Source of the DNA: Aliidiomarina sp. B3213
GTDB lineage: Bacteria > Pseudomonadota > Gammaproteobacteria > Enterobacterales > Alteromonadaceae
Assembly: GCF_003290085.1 (NCBI RefSeq)
Contig: NZ_QMKJ01000003.1
Location: 1 to 64,000, forward strand
Length of the DNA stretch: 64,000 nt
Direction: 5' to 3'
Each line of letters opens with the position of its first letter. Position 1 is the stretch's first letter. Positions 48,650-58,592 of this stretch are shown here, one piece after another. The notes under the pieces were generated by a model. That model was not told where the DNA came from. It ran no database searches and saw only the letters and a program-made list of their open reading frames with translations. Made by a program: the position numbers and the translations under genes.

Positions 48650-50719
48650 TTACGCCGCTGGTCGCTCTTCAATGCCCGAATGTCTTAATAGTGCAGCAAG
48701 CTCCGGCTTTCTGCCTCTAAACCGCTCAAACAATACAGCGATGTCTTCGCTGCCCCCGGCTTCTAAAATGTTGTTTAAAAACGAGCGACCCGTTTGCGCA
48801 TTGAAAATACCGTCTTCTTCAAACTTTGAGTATGCGTCTGCCGACAGTACCTCTGCCCATTTATAGCTGTAATAACCTGCTGCGTAACCACCCGCAAAAA
48901 TATGACCAAAGCTATGCTGGAAGCGATTAAACGCCGGAGGAATAACTACCGCTACTTTCTCTCTAACTTTGTCCAAGACACTCTGAATAGCGTCTGCTGA
49001 ATCAAGGTCTCCACGGCTATGAATTTCCATGTCAAATAACGAGAACTCAAGCTGTCTCACCATTTGCATGGCAGCTTGGAAGTTCCTTGCTTTCAACATA
49101 TTGTTAAGTAGTTCGTCGGGTAATGCTTCATTCGTTTCGTAATGACCCGCGATAAACTGAAGCGCCTCTTTCTCCCAACACCAGTTTTCCAAGAACTGAC
49201 TCGGTAACTCAACTGCGTCCCAAGGAACTCCGTTAATACCGGAAATTGAACCAATACTCACTTGTGTAAGCATATGGTGTAAGCCATGACCAAATTCATG
49301 AAACAAAGTAACTACTTCATCATGGCTAAATAGCGCCGGCTTATCGCCTACTGGACGGCTGAAGTTACAAGTCAAGAACGCGACTGGAAGTTGCAAGCTT
49401 CCATCTTTTCTTTCACGGCGCACTACACAGTCCGCCATCCAAGCGCCGCCCCGTTTTTTCGCTCGAGCATAAAGATCTAAATAAAAACTTGCTCGTAAGT
49501 TGCCTTCCTCATCAAGGACCTCAAAATACTTCACATCCGGGTGCCAGGTGCTTACGTCCTTCCGCGCCTTAAATTGGACATTAAATAAGCGTGAAGCCAC
49601 CTCAAACAAACCGTCGGTAACCTTTTGCTCAGGGAAATACGGGCGTAACATTTCATCAGAAATTGCGTAGTGTTCTTGTTTGAGCTGTTCTGCAAAATAA
49701 GGAATGTCCCACGCCTGCAAGTCAGAACATCCCTTTTTCCTTGCGTATTCCTTTATTTCTTCCAATTCACGCTGTGCCTGCGGATATGCTCTTGTGGACA
49801 GGTCATTCAAAAACGATAAAACCTCTTCTGGAGACGATGCCATTTTAGTTTCTAGTGACAGTTCAGCGTAATTTTTAAAGCCCAAGAGCTGCGCCAACTC
49901 GTTTCGCAAAGCCAGTGTTTTAACCATCACTTCTGAGTTATCAAATTGGGTTTCAGCACCCTGTTCAGAAGCTCGTGTAACAAACGCCGTGTACAATTTC
50001 TGTCGCAGCTCTCTATCATGAGCGTACATCATTATGGGTAAGTAGCTAGGAATGTCGAGTGTAATAACGTAGCCCGATAACTCTCTACTCTTCGCCTCTT
50101 CTGAAGCAGCTTCTAAAGCGCTTTCTGGAACACCAGCTAGAGCCTCTTCACTTTCCAGGTGTAAATACCAAGCATGAGTTGCGTCGAGTAATTGATTGCT
50201 GAACTTTGAGCTTAAATCAGACAGTGAAGACTGAATTTTGGCATAAGTACCCTTTTGTTCGTTAGGTAATGCAACACCGCCGAGCTTGAAATCTCTCAAC
50301 GTATCTTTAATCACTCGTTGCTGTGGTTCAGACAACTCTTTAAAGCCATCACTCTCTGCAAGTTTTCTGTAGGCTTCATAAAGTCCTTCGTGCTGGCTTA
50401 CGAATGTGCCGTAGGCTGACAATAAAGGTAAGCATGCGTCGTGCGCTTCACGCAGGTTATCGTTGCTCACGACCGCATTTAAATGAGAAACTGGGGACCA
50501 CAAACGACTAAGGTCGTCGTCGGCTTCTTCTAATGGTGCGACAAGGCTTTGCCAAGTAGGGGACTCTAATTGCGCTAACTCATCGATTAACTTTTGGTTG
50601 CGTTCAACAATAAACTTAACAGCGGGTTCAATATGTTGCGGCTCGATACTGTCGAAATTAGGCAATGTATTCGATGCCGAGTGGGCATACTCCAGTAACG
50701 GGTTGGTTGTCTCGGTCAT
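48650..50719 (-). CDS. prlC: oligopeptidase A (M3 metallopeptidase)
   Basis: 689 residues, cytoplasmic zinc peptidase that degrades short peptides, including cleaved signal peptides. Zinc motif HEFGHGLHH with the downstream Glu in the usual position (ELPSQFLENW). Length and the N-terminal LPNFDSIEPQHIEPA match OpdA/PrlC. Confidence 0.97.
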   Translation of the reverse strand: MTETTNPLLEYAHSASNTLPNFDSIEPQHIEPAVKFIVERNQKLIDELAQLESPTWQSLVAPLEEADDDLSRLWSPVSHLNAVVSNDNLREAHDACLPLLSAYGTFVSQHEGLYEAYRKLAESDGFKELSEPQQRVIKDTLRDFKLGGVALPNEQKGTYAKIQSSLSDLSSKFSNQLLDATHAWYLHLESEEALAGVPESALEAASEEAKSRELSGYVITLDIPSYLPIMMYAHDRELRQKLYTAFVTRASEQGAETQFDNSEVMVKTLALRNELAQLLGFKNYAELSLETKMASSPEEVLSFLNDLSTRAYPQAQRELEEIKEYARKKGCSDLQAWDIPYFAEQLKQEHYAISDEMLRPYFPEQKVTDGLFEVASRLFNVQFKARKDVSTWHPDVKYFEVLDEEGNLRASFYLDLYARAKKRGGAWMADCVVRRERKDGSLQLPVAFLTCNFSRPVGDKPALFSHDEVVTLFHEFGHGLHHMLTQVSIGSISGINGVPWDAVELPSQFLENWCWEKEALQFIAGHYETNEALPDELLNNMLKARNFQAAMQMVRQLEFSLFDMEIHSRGDLDSADAIQSVLDKVREKVAVVIPPAFNRFQHSFGHIFAGGYAAGYYSYKWAEVLSADAYSKFEEDGIFNAQTGRSFLNNILEAGGSEDIAVLFERFRGRKPELAALLRHSGIEERPAA

Positions 50720-50856
50720 AAATAAAATACTCCGTAATTTGCCGCTTTATTTGTTTATTCATTTTAGATAACACATAAATGTGGCTTAACAACCTTGTTT
50801 TCAAGCCTGAACTTAGTAACCTTATGTCCACGTTTAGGGCATTCATAGGAATAAGA

Positions 50857-53145
50857 ATGAAAATTAGAGCAATAACGTTAGGGCTTACGGCAATGATGAC
50901 ACTTGGTGCCTGCCAATCAGAAAGTGATGCAACCGCGGTTACACAACCTCAAGCGCCTACTTTCACGCTAGAAGAGGCGATAACCGAGGATATTTTTAAA
51001 CTCGCTAATGTCCCAGCTACACGTTGGTTAGCCGACGGAAGTGGCTACACGACATTAGAAAGTAATGAAAATGGCGGTGAAGACATTGTTCGCTACCACC
51101 CTGTCACACAGGAGCGCACAGTACTCGTTAGTGCCAGTCAAATTACGCCAGAAGGTCAAGAAGAGGCGCTGGAAATTGCAGACTACCAATGGTCGCAAGA
51201 CGGTTCTAAGGTTATTATTTTCACCAACACAGTACGTTCATGGCGTACACACACACTCGGTGACTATTGGGTACTGGACCTTACAACCAATAATCTCAAA
51301 CAACTTGGTGAATTCGCAGAAGAGTCTACGCTTCAATTTGCGAAGTTTAACCCTCAGGGTAACCAAGTTGCCTACGTACAAGCCAACAACCTCTACGTTG
51401 AGTCGTTAGCTAGTAACGGCGGTGTGCAACAGCTTACCTTCGACGGTAGTGACACCATTATCAACGGCACGTTTGACTGGGTAAACGAGGAAGAGTTTGG
51501 GCTTAGAGACGGTTTCCGCTGGTCTCCGTCGGGTGATGCTATTGCTTATTGGCAAGTGGACACCAGTGGTGTTGAGTCGTTTACCATGATCGACAACACC
51601 AGTGACAACTATCCGCAGCTTACTACATTCCCTTATCCGAAAGTGGGTGAAACAAACTCTTCACTTCGTGTTGGTGTTATTCCGGCAGACGGCGGCGAAA
51701 CCACTTGGATGAACCTTCCTGGCGACCCTCGCGCGCACTACATTGTTCGTATGGAATGGGCTGGTAATAATAACAAGCTCATGCTGCAACAAATGAACAG
51801 AGCGCAAAACACCATGCATTTCTGGCTTGGAGACCGAGAAAGCGGTGATGTAGAACAGTTGATTACCGAACAGTCGAACGCTTGGGTTGAGCAGGTAGAT
51901 GACGTTCGCTTCTTTAGAAACGGTCAGAGCTTCACTTGGCAAAGTGAGCGCAGTGGATTTCGTCACTTATATCGTTACGACGCGGATGCTGAGGGAGATA
52001 AGCTAACACAGCTTACGCGAGGCAATTTTGATGTTGTCCAGCTACTCGAAATCGTGGCAAACGAACAAGGCGAAGGTAAAGCTTACTATATTGCTTCTCC
52101 ACAAAACCATTTAGAGCGCTACTTGTTCAGTGTCGACCTCTCTGGTGAAAGCGACCCCGTTCGCCTGACTCCTGAAGAGTGGGACGGTACTCATGGTTAT
52201 CAGATCGCTCAGAATGGTGAGTTCGCTATTCACAGCTTTAGTGAAGTAGGTGTAGCCACACAAACAAACTTAGTTGCGCTACCGAGCCACGAAATTATTC
52301 AAGTGATTGAAGACAACAGTGCAGTGCAAGAAGTTATTGACGAGCGCATTACCAGTACCACTGAGTTTTTCCAAGTAGAAGCAAGAGATGGCTTGGTACT
52401 CGACGGTTTCATTATGAAACCGCGTAACTTCGACCCAACTCAATCTTACCCGCTCATTATGTATGTGTACGGGGAGCCATGGGGCCAAACTGTTGCCAAC
52501 AAGTGGCTTGGCAACCGCTGGCTGTGGCACGAATACATGACCCAGCAAGGTTATGTAGTCGCGTCAATAGATAACCGTGGTACAAAGTCGCCAAGAGGGC
52601 GAGAATGGCGCCACTCGATATACAAGCAACTCGGTATTGTTACTGTGCGTGACCAAGCCGACGCCTTACAAGCGATGCTCGAGCGCTGGTCTTGGTTAGA
52701 CGGAGAACGTGTGGGTATTTGGGGTCACAGTGGCGGTGGTTCGCAAACGCTTAACGCATTGTTTAGATATCCTGAGCTATTTCACGCTGGCATCGCCTCT
52801 GCACCAGTACCGGACTTACGCTTGTACGATACCATTTATCAAGAACGTTACTCGGGACTGTTACCAGAGTCTGCTGAACAGTACGAAGCTACTTCAGCCA
52901 TTACTCATGCGGCAAACTTAGAAGGTGAATTGTTACTCATTCACGGTACAGGTGACGACAATGTTCACTATCAAGGCTCTGAGGCTTTGATCAACGAACT
53001 CATAAGGCACCAGAAGCAATTTGAGTTTATGGCTTACCCAAATCGCTCTCATAGTATTCGTGAGGGAGAAGGTACTGTTTTACACTACCTTCAATTGAAA
53101 ACCGACTTCTTCCTAGAGAACTTGCCGGTTAGTGGCGCACCGTAA
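50857..53145 (+). CDS. dipeptidyl peptidase IV-like lipoprotein (S9B)
   Basis: 762 residues from ATG 50857 (AGGA site). Lipobox LGAC, then an N-terminal beta-propeller (about 45-500) and a C-terminal alpha/beta-hydrolase. Ser625 (GHSGGGS), Asp700 (GTGDDNVH) and His732 (RSHS) form the triad, spaced much as in human DPP-IV. The double-Glu motif that binds the substrate amino terminus is in WVNEEEFGLRDG. Removes X-Pro or X-Ala dipeptides from peptides, here at the outer membrane or periplasm; complements the secreted proteases. Confidence 0.94.
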   Translation: MKIRAITLGLTAMMTLGACQSESDATAVTQPQAPTFTLEEAITEDIFKLANVPATRWLADGSGYTTLESNENGGEDIVRYHPVTQERTVLVSASQITPEGQEEALEIADYQWSQDGSKVIIFTNTVRSWRTHTLGDYWVLDLTTNNLKQLGEFAEESTLQFAKFNPQGNQVAYVQANNLYVESLASNGGVQQLTFDGSDTIINGTFDWVNEEEFGLRDGFRWSPSGDAIAYWQVDTSGVESFTMIDNTSDNYPQLTTFPYPKVGETNSSLRVGVIPADGGETTWMNLPGDPRAHYIVRMEWAGNNNKLMLQQMNRAQNTMHFWLGDRESGDVEQLITEQSNAWVEQVDDVRFFRNGQSFTWQSERSGFRHLYRYDADAEGDKLTQLTRGNFDVVQLLEIVANEQGEGKAYYIASPQNHLERYLFSVDLSGESDPVRLTPEEWDGTHGYQIAQNGEFAIHSFSEVGVATQTNLVALPSHEIIQVIEDNSAVQEVIDERITSTTEFFQVEARDGLVLDGFIMKPRNFDPTQSYPLIMYVYGEPWGQTVANKWLGNRWLWHEYMTQQGYVVASIDNRGTKSPRGREWRHSIYKQLGIVTVRDQADALQAMLERWSWLDGERVGIWGHSGGGSQTLNALFRYPELFHAGIASAPVPDLRLYDTIYQERYSGLLPESAEQYEATSAITHAANLEGELLLIHGTGDDNVHYQGSEALINELIRHQKQFEFMAYPNRSHSIREGEGTVLHYLQLKTDFFLENLPVSGAP

Positions 53146-53157
53146 CCCAACGGGTTA

Positions 53158-55224
53158 TTATACTTCGGGTCCGCTCACATCAACAGAGTGGACCCATCCT
53201 TTCTCAATAGCACCTGCTAGGTCTTTCTCTAAGGCCTCTTTGGTTTCCTCGAAAGGCACATTAAGACCCATAACACCAAGTCCACGATTGCGACCATGCA
53301 CTTTGCCTATGTAAAGCGCCATATCTGCTATTTGTAAGCACTTCTCCCAGTTCAACTGAGACTCTGAAACATTACCAAACGGCAGCGGAATGAAACCCGC
53401 TGTAGCTGTTACTTGAATCGCCTCATCCTTCGTTTGCACAGGCTTTTCACCAATAACTTGCAACACACGCTGAGTAAATTCAGGAAGGCGCTCCGGATTC
53501 ATCTCTTTGAGGTAGAGTAAAAACTCCTCGCCACCCCAACGCACAACCATGTCTGTTGCTCGAGAGACTTTTTTCAAACGCTTTCCAAGTTCGACTAGAA
53601 CCTGATCTCCCGCCATATGACCTCGGTTGTCATTAATTTTCTTAAAGAAGTCCACGTCCAATAATAGTAATGCATCTGGGTACTCATGCTGATCCGAATA
53701 GCGCGCTTGTCGTTCCCGCTTTTTCATTGCTTCCTGGAACGAACGTCGATTTAACAACGCTGTAAGCGCGTCGTGGGTCGACTGATACTCCAACTGACGG
53801 TTGGTGTCTTTTAACTTTCGGTTTGCACGTCTTGCTGCGCGGTAGAGCTGGAACAATAGTACCGACCCTAAAACAACAACTATCGCGAACAAAATGAAGA
53901 GTTTCTTTTGTAGCTCTGCATTTTCAATAGCTCGTTGTTGTAGCTCATTACGTTGTTCCAATAAATCAATTTGCGTAGCTTGCTCATTCGCTTCATAACG
54001 CGTTTGAAGCTCAGACAGTGTTTCTTCTCTTTCTCTTTCGTGCAGTGTTTTATTTAAATCTCTTTGCTCAATGAGTGCGTTTGTAGCATTCTCAAACAGC
54101 CCAGCTTCCACATAAGCTTCTATCAATGAATTCAAGGTATCGGCATGGTCGGCATCAGTGGAGTCTTCTTTCATAATCTCCGCATTAGTTTCCATCATGG
54201 GAATACCAACCTCTGCATTCCCTGTCATCACTTCAACGTAACCTAAATTAAACAGAAGCAAGGCTTTCGTGGCCTGATCGTCAAGGGCTTCTGCCTCAGC
54301 CAAAGCTTCCTGAAAGACTTCCCGAGCCTGCTCAAATTCTTTTTCGTCTAACCAAGAAGAGCCGATATTGTTCATCGACAGCAACACAATTTCAGGTATA
54401 TCAAACTGCCTTGCCCAAACAATCGCTTCTTCGTGGGAGGCAATGGATGCTGCAGACTGCCCCATTTGCCCCTCTAGATACCCTTTAAGCAAATAAAGAT
54501 CGGGTAGGTCCCGTTCAAAACCTTCAGTTTTCGCTGTATCGATAGCACGTTGGCTCGTTTCTAACGCACTCTCATAATCTCTCAAATCTGATTGCAAGTA
54601 AGCGATGCTGGTATTGAGGAACTGACGACGTAGAACTGTTCTCTCGTCATCAGTTTCTCGCACAGCTTCATATGCAGATAAGTAATGCTCAAGCGCCCCC
54701 TCGTAATCACCCACATCATGAAATACTCGACCCACTAAGTTGTGAGCAAAGTACCTTACACGAGGTGACTGTATGTCTGTCATTAAAGGAAGCACACGCT
54801 CTATTGCTACTAGCGCGTCTTGGGTTTGGTCTGAAAAGTAATGAAGCGTAATTTCAACTGCACGGGCTTCAACTATGGCATCTGCCACCCCTGTGAACTC
54901 AGCCACCGTGACCATATCCTCGGTGATTTCCCAAGCTTTCTCATCTTGCTCGTCCACCAACAGGTCAATGGCGTAATAACCGCGAGCGCGAACCCAGCTC
55001 ATAATCGGCGTTTGCTCGTCTACTTTTGCGACAATACTCTCTATTAACTCATGAGGATTTTCAGCTTCTGGATTGCGAGGAGCGCGAAGGTAGTCGTCTA
55101 ACTCAGATTCTATCGTAGGATCTTCATGCACACGGAAGCTGTACTCGTCTTGAGCGAACAAGCCGAAACTGCAACACAGTAGCGCAAAAGTTAAAAATAA
55201 AGCTATTCGCGTGGCTAGGTGCAT
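53158..55224 (-). CDS. TPR-sensor diguanylate cyclase (GGDEF)
   Basis: 688 residues. Signal peptide, periplasmic TPR repeats (about 70-400), coiled coil, one membrane helix (about 445-465), and a GGDEF domain. Active-site GGEEF is at 564-568, and an RxxD inhibitory site (RATD) lies five residues before it, so it should make cyclic-di-GMP under product control. Domain starts at THDALTALLNRRSF. TPRs in the periplasm suggest peptide or protein sensing. Confidence 0.92.
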   Translation of the reverse strand: MHLATRIALFLTFALLCCSFGLFAQDEYSFRVHEDPTIESELDDYLRAPRNPEAENPHELIESIVAKVDEQTPIMSWVRARGYYAIDLLVDEQDEKAWEITEDMVTVAEFTGVADAIVEARAVEITLHYFSDQTQDALVAIERVLPLMTDIQSPRVRYFAHNLVGRVFHDVGDYEGALEHYLSAYEAVRETDDERTVLRRQFLNTSIAYLQSDLRDYESALETSQRAIDTAKTEGFERDLPDLYLLKGYLEGQMGQSAASIASHEEAIVWARQFDIPEIVLLSMNNIGSSWLDEKEFEQAREVFQEALAEAEALDDQATKALLLFNLGYVEVMTGNAEVGIPMMETNAEIMKEDSTDADHADTLNSLIEAYVEAGLFENATNALIEQRDLNKTLHEREREETLSELQTRYEANEQATQIDLLEQRNELQQRAIENAELQKKLFILFAIVVVLGSVLLFQLYRAARRANRKLKDTNRQLEYQSTHDALTALLNRRSFQEAMKKRERQARYSDQHEYPDALLLLDVDFFKKINDNRGHMAGDQVLVELGKRLKKVSRATDMVVRWGGEEFLLYLKEMNPERLPEFTQRVLQVIGEKPVQTKDEAIQVTATAGFIPLPFGNVSESQLNWEKCLQIADMALYIGKVHGRNRGLGVMGLNVPFEETKEALEKDLAGAIEKGWVHSVDVSGPEV

Positions 55225-55414
55225 GGCATCAAAGTTATATGAGAGAGTTATACCCCGTTTTTATCAAATTTTTGGTTAAAACAGAAGCAAAGCATAATAA
55301 ATTATCCGGAAGAAGCTAGGCCTCCGATTTCCACCGGGGTGAGAAAATCACTCGAATTCATCAACCGTTAGCAGTAATATGTGCCGTCAATATTGAGAAT
55401 TCGAGAGTATTTAT

Positions 55415-56131
55415 ATGGGTCGCGCGTACCAAAATAGAAAAGATTCGATAGCAAAAACAGCTGCAGCTAAAAGTAAAGTTTATAGCCGCTACGGGCGTGA
55501 AATCTATGTTGTGGCAAAGTCAGGTGGCACTGACCCTGACGGTAACCTAGCATTAAGAAGCTTGATCGAGCGTGCAAGAAAAGACCAGGTTCCTGCTCAC
55601 GTAATTTCTAACGCGCTAGACAAGGCTTCTGGCAGTGGTGGCGAAAACTACGAAGCAGCAAGATACGAAGGCTTTGGACCAGCAAACTGTATGCTTATCG
55701 TGGAATGCTTAACAGACAATCCAAATCGTACCTTCACCGAAGTTCGTAACTGCTTCACCAAAACAAAATGCAAAATTGGTGCGCCAGGTTCGGTAGCTCA
55801 TATGTTCGACCACTGCGCTATTTTCAGCTTTGCGGGTGACGACGAGGACGCTGTACTAGAAGCATTAATGGAAGCTGACGTAGATGTTACCGATGTTGAG
55901 AGTAACGATGGTTTCATCACTGTATTCGCGCCAAACACTGAATATGCGAAAACTCGCGAAGCGTTGCAAAGTTTTAATACAGATATTGAGTTTGAAACTG
56001 ATGAAATTCAATTTGTCCCACAACTCACTACCGAGCTAGCTGGTGAGGACATTGAAGTTATGGATAAGCTCATGGATATGCTAAACGACTGTGATGATGT
56101 GCAGCAGGTGTATCATAGCGCTAGCTATTAA
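55415..56131 (+). CDS. YebC/PmpR family protein, YeeN type
   Basis: 238 residues, TACO1/YebC fold. Starts [21 protein letters not shown], then [23 protein letters not shown], and ends DDVQQVYHS. The second paralogue (YeeN) pattern fits better than YebC itself. YebC proteins were called transcription regulators and are now linked to translation of polyproline stretches in several species, which may connect to the EF-P genes at 4.5-7.1 kb. Upstream gap of 190 bp holds no other gene. Confidence 0.9.
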   Translation: MGRAYQNRKDSIAKTAAAKSKVYSRYGREIYVVAKSGGTDPDGNLALRSLIERARKDQVPAHVISNALDKASGSGGENYEAARYEGFGPANCMLIVECLTDNPNRTFTEVRNCFTKTKCKIGAPGSVAHMFDHCAIFSFAGDDEDAVLEALMEADVDVTDVESNDGFITVFAPNTEYAKTREALQSFNTDIEFETDEIQFVPQLTTELAGEDIEVMDKLMDMLNDCDDVQQVYHSASY

Positions 56132-56152
56132 AAACCCCGCTTTTAAAAACAA

Positions 56153-56179
56153 AAGAGGGCGGTAAAACCGCCCTTTTTT
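56153..56179. terminator. bidirectional terminator
   Basis: Stem GGGCGGT (56157-56163) / ACCGCCC (56167-56173) extended by A-T pairs, T-run after. Between the YeeN-type gene and the coiled-coil gene. Confidence 0.9.
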
Positions 56180-56191
56180 CCTTCTAATTCG

Positions 56192-56512
56192 TCAGACCTG
56201 TGTATCAATTTGCGTTCCGGTCTGTCTCTGTAAACTTCCCGTAACTGTCTTAATTTGCCTGTCTAGAGTGCTTATCGTTTCTTCTTGGCGAACCGCACGT
56301 TGTGCAATCTCAGCACGGTTATCTTGCCGGTCTGCATCTCTACTTAAGCGGTCAGCCTCAGACTCTAGTTCCTGAGCTTCTTGACGTTTTTCTTCCGCCT
56401 GCTCTTCTAGCCTTGTTGCTTGCTGCTTAGCTAATTCTGCGGTGCGTTTAGCCTGTTGTTGCTGATAGTCACCAAACGCACTGACGGTTAATGATGCCGA
56501 ATCAGTAATCAT
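56192..56512 (-). CDS. small coiled-coil protein of unknown function
   Basis: 106 residues, no signal peptide or membrane helix. A long Glu/Gln/Arg/Ala-rich coiled coil (about 15-95) and a tail ending GTQIDTQV. The AGAGGG site before ATG supports a real gene. No family recognised. The tail resembles the I-D/N-T ending of the YjfB-like peptide at 7765-7947; this may be chance. Confidence 0.65.
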   Translation of the reverse strand: MITDSASLTVSAFGDYQQQQAKRTAELAKQQATRLEEQAEEKRQEAQELESEADRLSRDADRQDNRAEIAQRAVRQEETISTLDRQIKTVTGSLQRQTGTQIDTQV

Positions 56513-56585
56513 GTCAACCGCCCTCTTATGTTATTTCACCTAACATAAAGATTAGCACTTGATTAAAATTCAGGCAATTTATGCT

Positions 56586-57563
56586 CTACCCACTAATAAG
56601 CGAATAAGGAATATAAATAATGAGTGCCAAAAGTCCTAGCAGCACTATAGCGAGAATCGAATTCACAACAAACTTAAGCGTTTTATATAACGGCTTATTT
56701 GTCTCTTTCAGTTCTTTAGAACGCGCTAGTAAAGGTGAAACGCTGGAAAACACAGCATTGGCTAGTCCTTTTTTATCTGACTCATCATTCGGAACAATGG
56801 TCATGCGCATGAGCTGACGATAGAAAAAATTGACAACTTTACCAACCACACCCATAGGTCTTTCCACGTCTAGCATCAATATAAGACGAGGCTTGCCGGT
56901 GTTGTTTGCTACATGGTGAACGTAGGTCTCGTCGAACAATAGAGCTTCCCCGTCACGCCAGCTGTACTCTTGGTTATCGACGTTAATCCAACAATTGTCG
57001 TCGTTCGGTGTTTCCAACCCTAGGTGGTAACGCAAAGAGCATGCGAATGGGTCAGAATGAGGTGTTAGCTTCCCTCCAGGTGGCAACAACGTAAACATTG
57101 CGCCTTTAACCTGAGGAATTTGTTCAATGAGTTTTACCGTTTCAGGACACATTCTTTTCGCAGAGTCATGCGTATACCCATACCACTTAAGGTAGAATTT
57201 ACTCCATCCGTATTTAAAAAAGGTTCTGAAACCAACGTCGTAATGACCGCTATTATTCTTGTCCTTGGTCTTTTCAAATTCGTTGTTTTCTCTCAATGCC
57301 AAAGCTTCATCTCGAATGGTTTTCCAGTTCACGGTGACGTTCGCTAACTCAGGGAATTCGTCGAGATTAAGAATAGGTCTACGAGCGCGCTTCTGCGTCG
57401 ACATATACAACATGCAATTTAATGGCGCGAAGATTGGCCAGCACTTGCGAGCGTACTCATTAAAAGAGGGATGACGATACGTGCCACGAAAAGCATAAAC
57501 ATATACCATCGAGGCGACGGTAAAGGTTGCTAATGCAAGAAGAATGAGAATTAATGGCTCCAT
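56586..57563 (-). CDS. LpxO-like aspartyl/asparaginyl beta-hydroxylase
   Basis: 325 residues; N-terminal membrane helix (about 3-23), an Asp/Asn hydroxylase domain with the iron-binding HSDPF (LTPHSDPFACSLRYHLGL) and FDETYVHHVAN, and a C-terminal membrane helix (about 300-320). This layout is that of LpxO, a 2-oxoglutarate/Fe(II) enzyme that 2-hydroxylates a lipid A acyl chain at the inner membrane. The name is by similarity; the actual substrate needs testing. Confidence 0.85.
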   Translation of the reverse strand: MEPLILILLALATFTVASMVYVYAFRGTYRHPSFNEYARKCWPIFAPLNCMLYMSTQKRARRPILNLDEFPELANVTVNWKTIRDEALALRENNEFEKTKDKNNSGHYDVGFRTFFKYGWSKFYLKWYGYTHDSAKRMCPETVKLIEQIPQVKGAMFTLLPPGGKLTPHSDPFACSLRYHLGLETPNDDNCWINVDNQEYSWRDGEALLFDETYVHHVANNTGKPRLILMLDVERPMGVVGKVVNFFYRQLMRMTIVPNDESDKKGLANAVFSSVSPLLARSKELKETNKPLYKTLKFVVNSILAIVLLGLLALIIYIPYSLISG

Positions 57564-57633
57564 TGTACGCTGACCTTCTATTAACTATATCGGGCGCACC
57601 ATAGAGCCATTGCTGGGTAAAATCAAGTTTTAG

Positions 57634-58581
57634 TTAGTTGCGTACGACTATCTCACCATTCACAGAGTCAAGCTGTACGCGGCCAGTACCGCTACCAACG
57701 GTAAATTCTAACGAGCGCCCAGGACCGTAGCGGTCGCGAGAAACTTCATCATTAGTGAGTCGGTTTTCAATATCACCACCGTGCGTATTAATCTCAAACT
57801 TTGCACTTAGGTTTTGCGCGAACTTAACGTGGATTTCTCCATGTACAGTTGAGGCATCTAAGTTAACCGACGGATTACCTAGTTCTAACGTGACTTCGCC
57901 ACCCACGCTCTGTGCTTCAACTTCTTCAGCATGAGCCAGAGTCATCTCGATTTCCCCATTCACGGTTTCTGCTTTAACAGTCTGGGCTCGGCTGGTCGAA
58001 ACAATATCTCCATTTACCGAGCTGTAGCTTGCACTTCCTGTTGAATCGATATCTTCGATTTCACCATTAACTGTGCCCAGCTCAATATCACCACTCGAGC
58101 CTGAAATTTCGATATCGCCGTTAATTGTACTAAGGTCAACTTGATTCTTCAGACCCATACCTGTGACATCACCATTTACGGTTTCAACTTTGGTCATTCC
58201 CTCAATACCTTCAGCAGTCACATCAACGTTCACACCGGTAAGGCTGACACGCGCTCCCACAGGAACCAAAATAACGAGCTCCGACTCCTCTTGGTTTCTC
58301 CATCCCCCAGAGCTTACTCGGCGAGGCATTTTCACTTCAAAGCGTGTGGTGCCCCCAGAAGACTCAAGAATAAATCCTTCTGCTAGTTCGTCTAATGTAC
58401 CTTGGACCGAGAACTCATTGCGGTTGTGGGCAATAATTTCTACGTCTCCGCGCATGACTTCCAGGATGATTCGCTCGTCAGCACTTACATCGCGTTGTTC
58501 GTCAATAGCTTCTTGCGCTGGCAGCGGCCCGGAAGCACAACCTGCCAAGATCACTAATATTCCTAACCATTTCGCTTTCAT
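57634..58581 (-). CDS. DUF4097 beta-repeat lipoprotein
   Basis: 315 residues. Lipobox LAGC (Cys15), then a DUF4097-like beta-helix with repeating VNGDI/VNGEI turns (about every 20 residues, positions 130-235 and again at the C-terminus). Likely a periplasmic or envelope-bound sensor or adhesin. Third gene of the ECF unit, following the anti-sigma gene by 11 bp. GGAG site. Confidence 0.88.
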   Translation of the reverse strand: MKAKWLGILVILAGCASGPLPAQEAIDEQRDVSADERIILEVMRGDVEIIAHNRNEFSVQGTLDELAEGFILESSGGTTRFEVKMPRRVSSGGWRNQEESELVILVPVGARVSLTGVNVDVTAEGIEGMTKVETVNGDVTGMGLKNQVDLSTINGDIEISGSSGDIELGTVNGEIEDIDSTGSASYSSVNGDIVSTSRAQTVKAETVNGEIEMTLAHAEEVEAQSVGGEVTLELGNPSVNLDASTVHGEIHVKFAQNLSAKFEINTHGGDIENRLTNDEVSRDRYGPGRSLEFTVGSGTGRVQLDSVNGEIVVRN

Positions 58582-58592
58582 CAGTTGTCTCC

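Noticed and set aside
53143-53157. Small TAACCC/GGGTTA hairpin between the DPP-IV and GGDEF genes
   Set aside because: Six-base stem with a 3-nt loop and no T-run on either strand; too weak to call a terminator.
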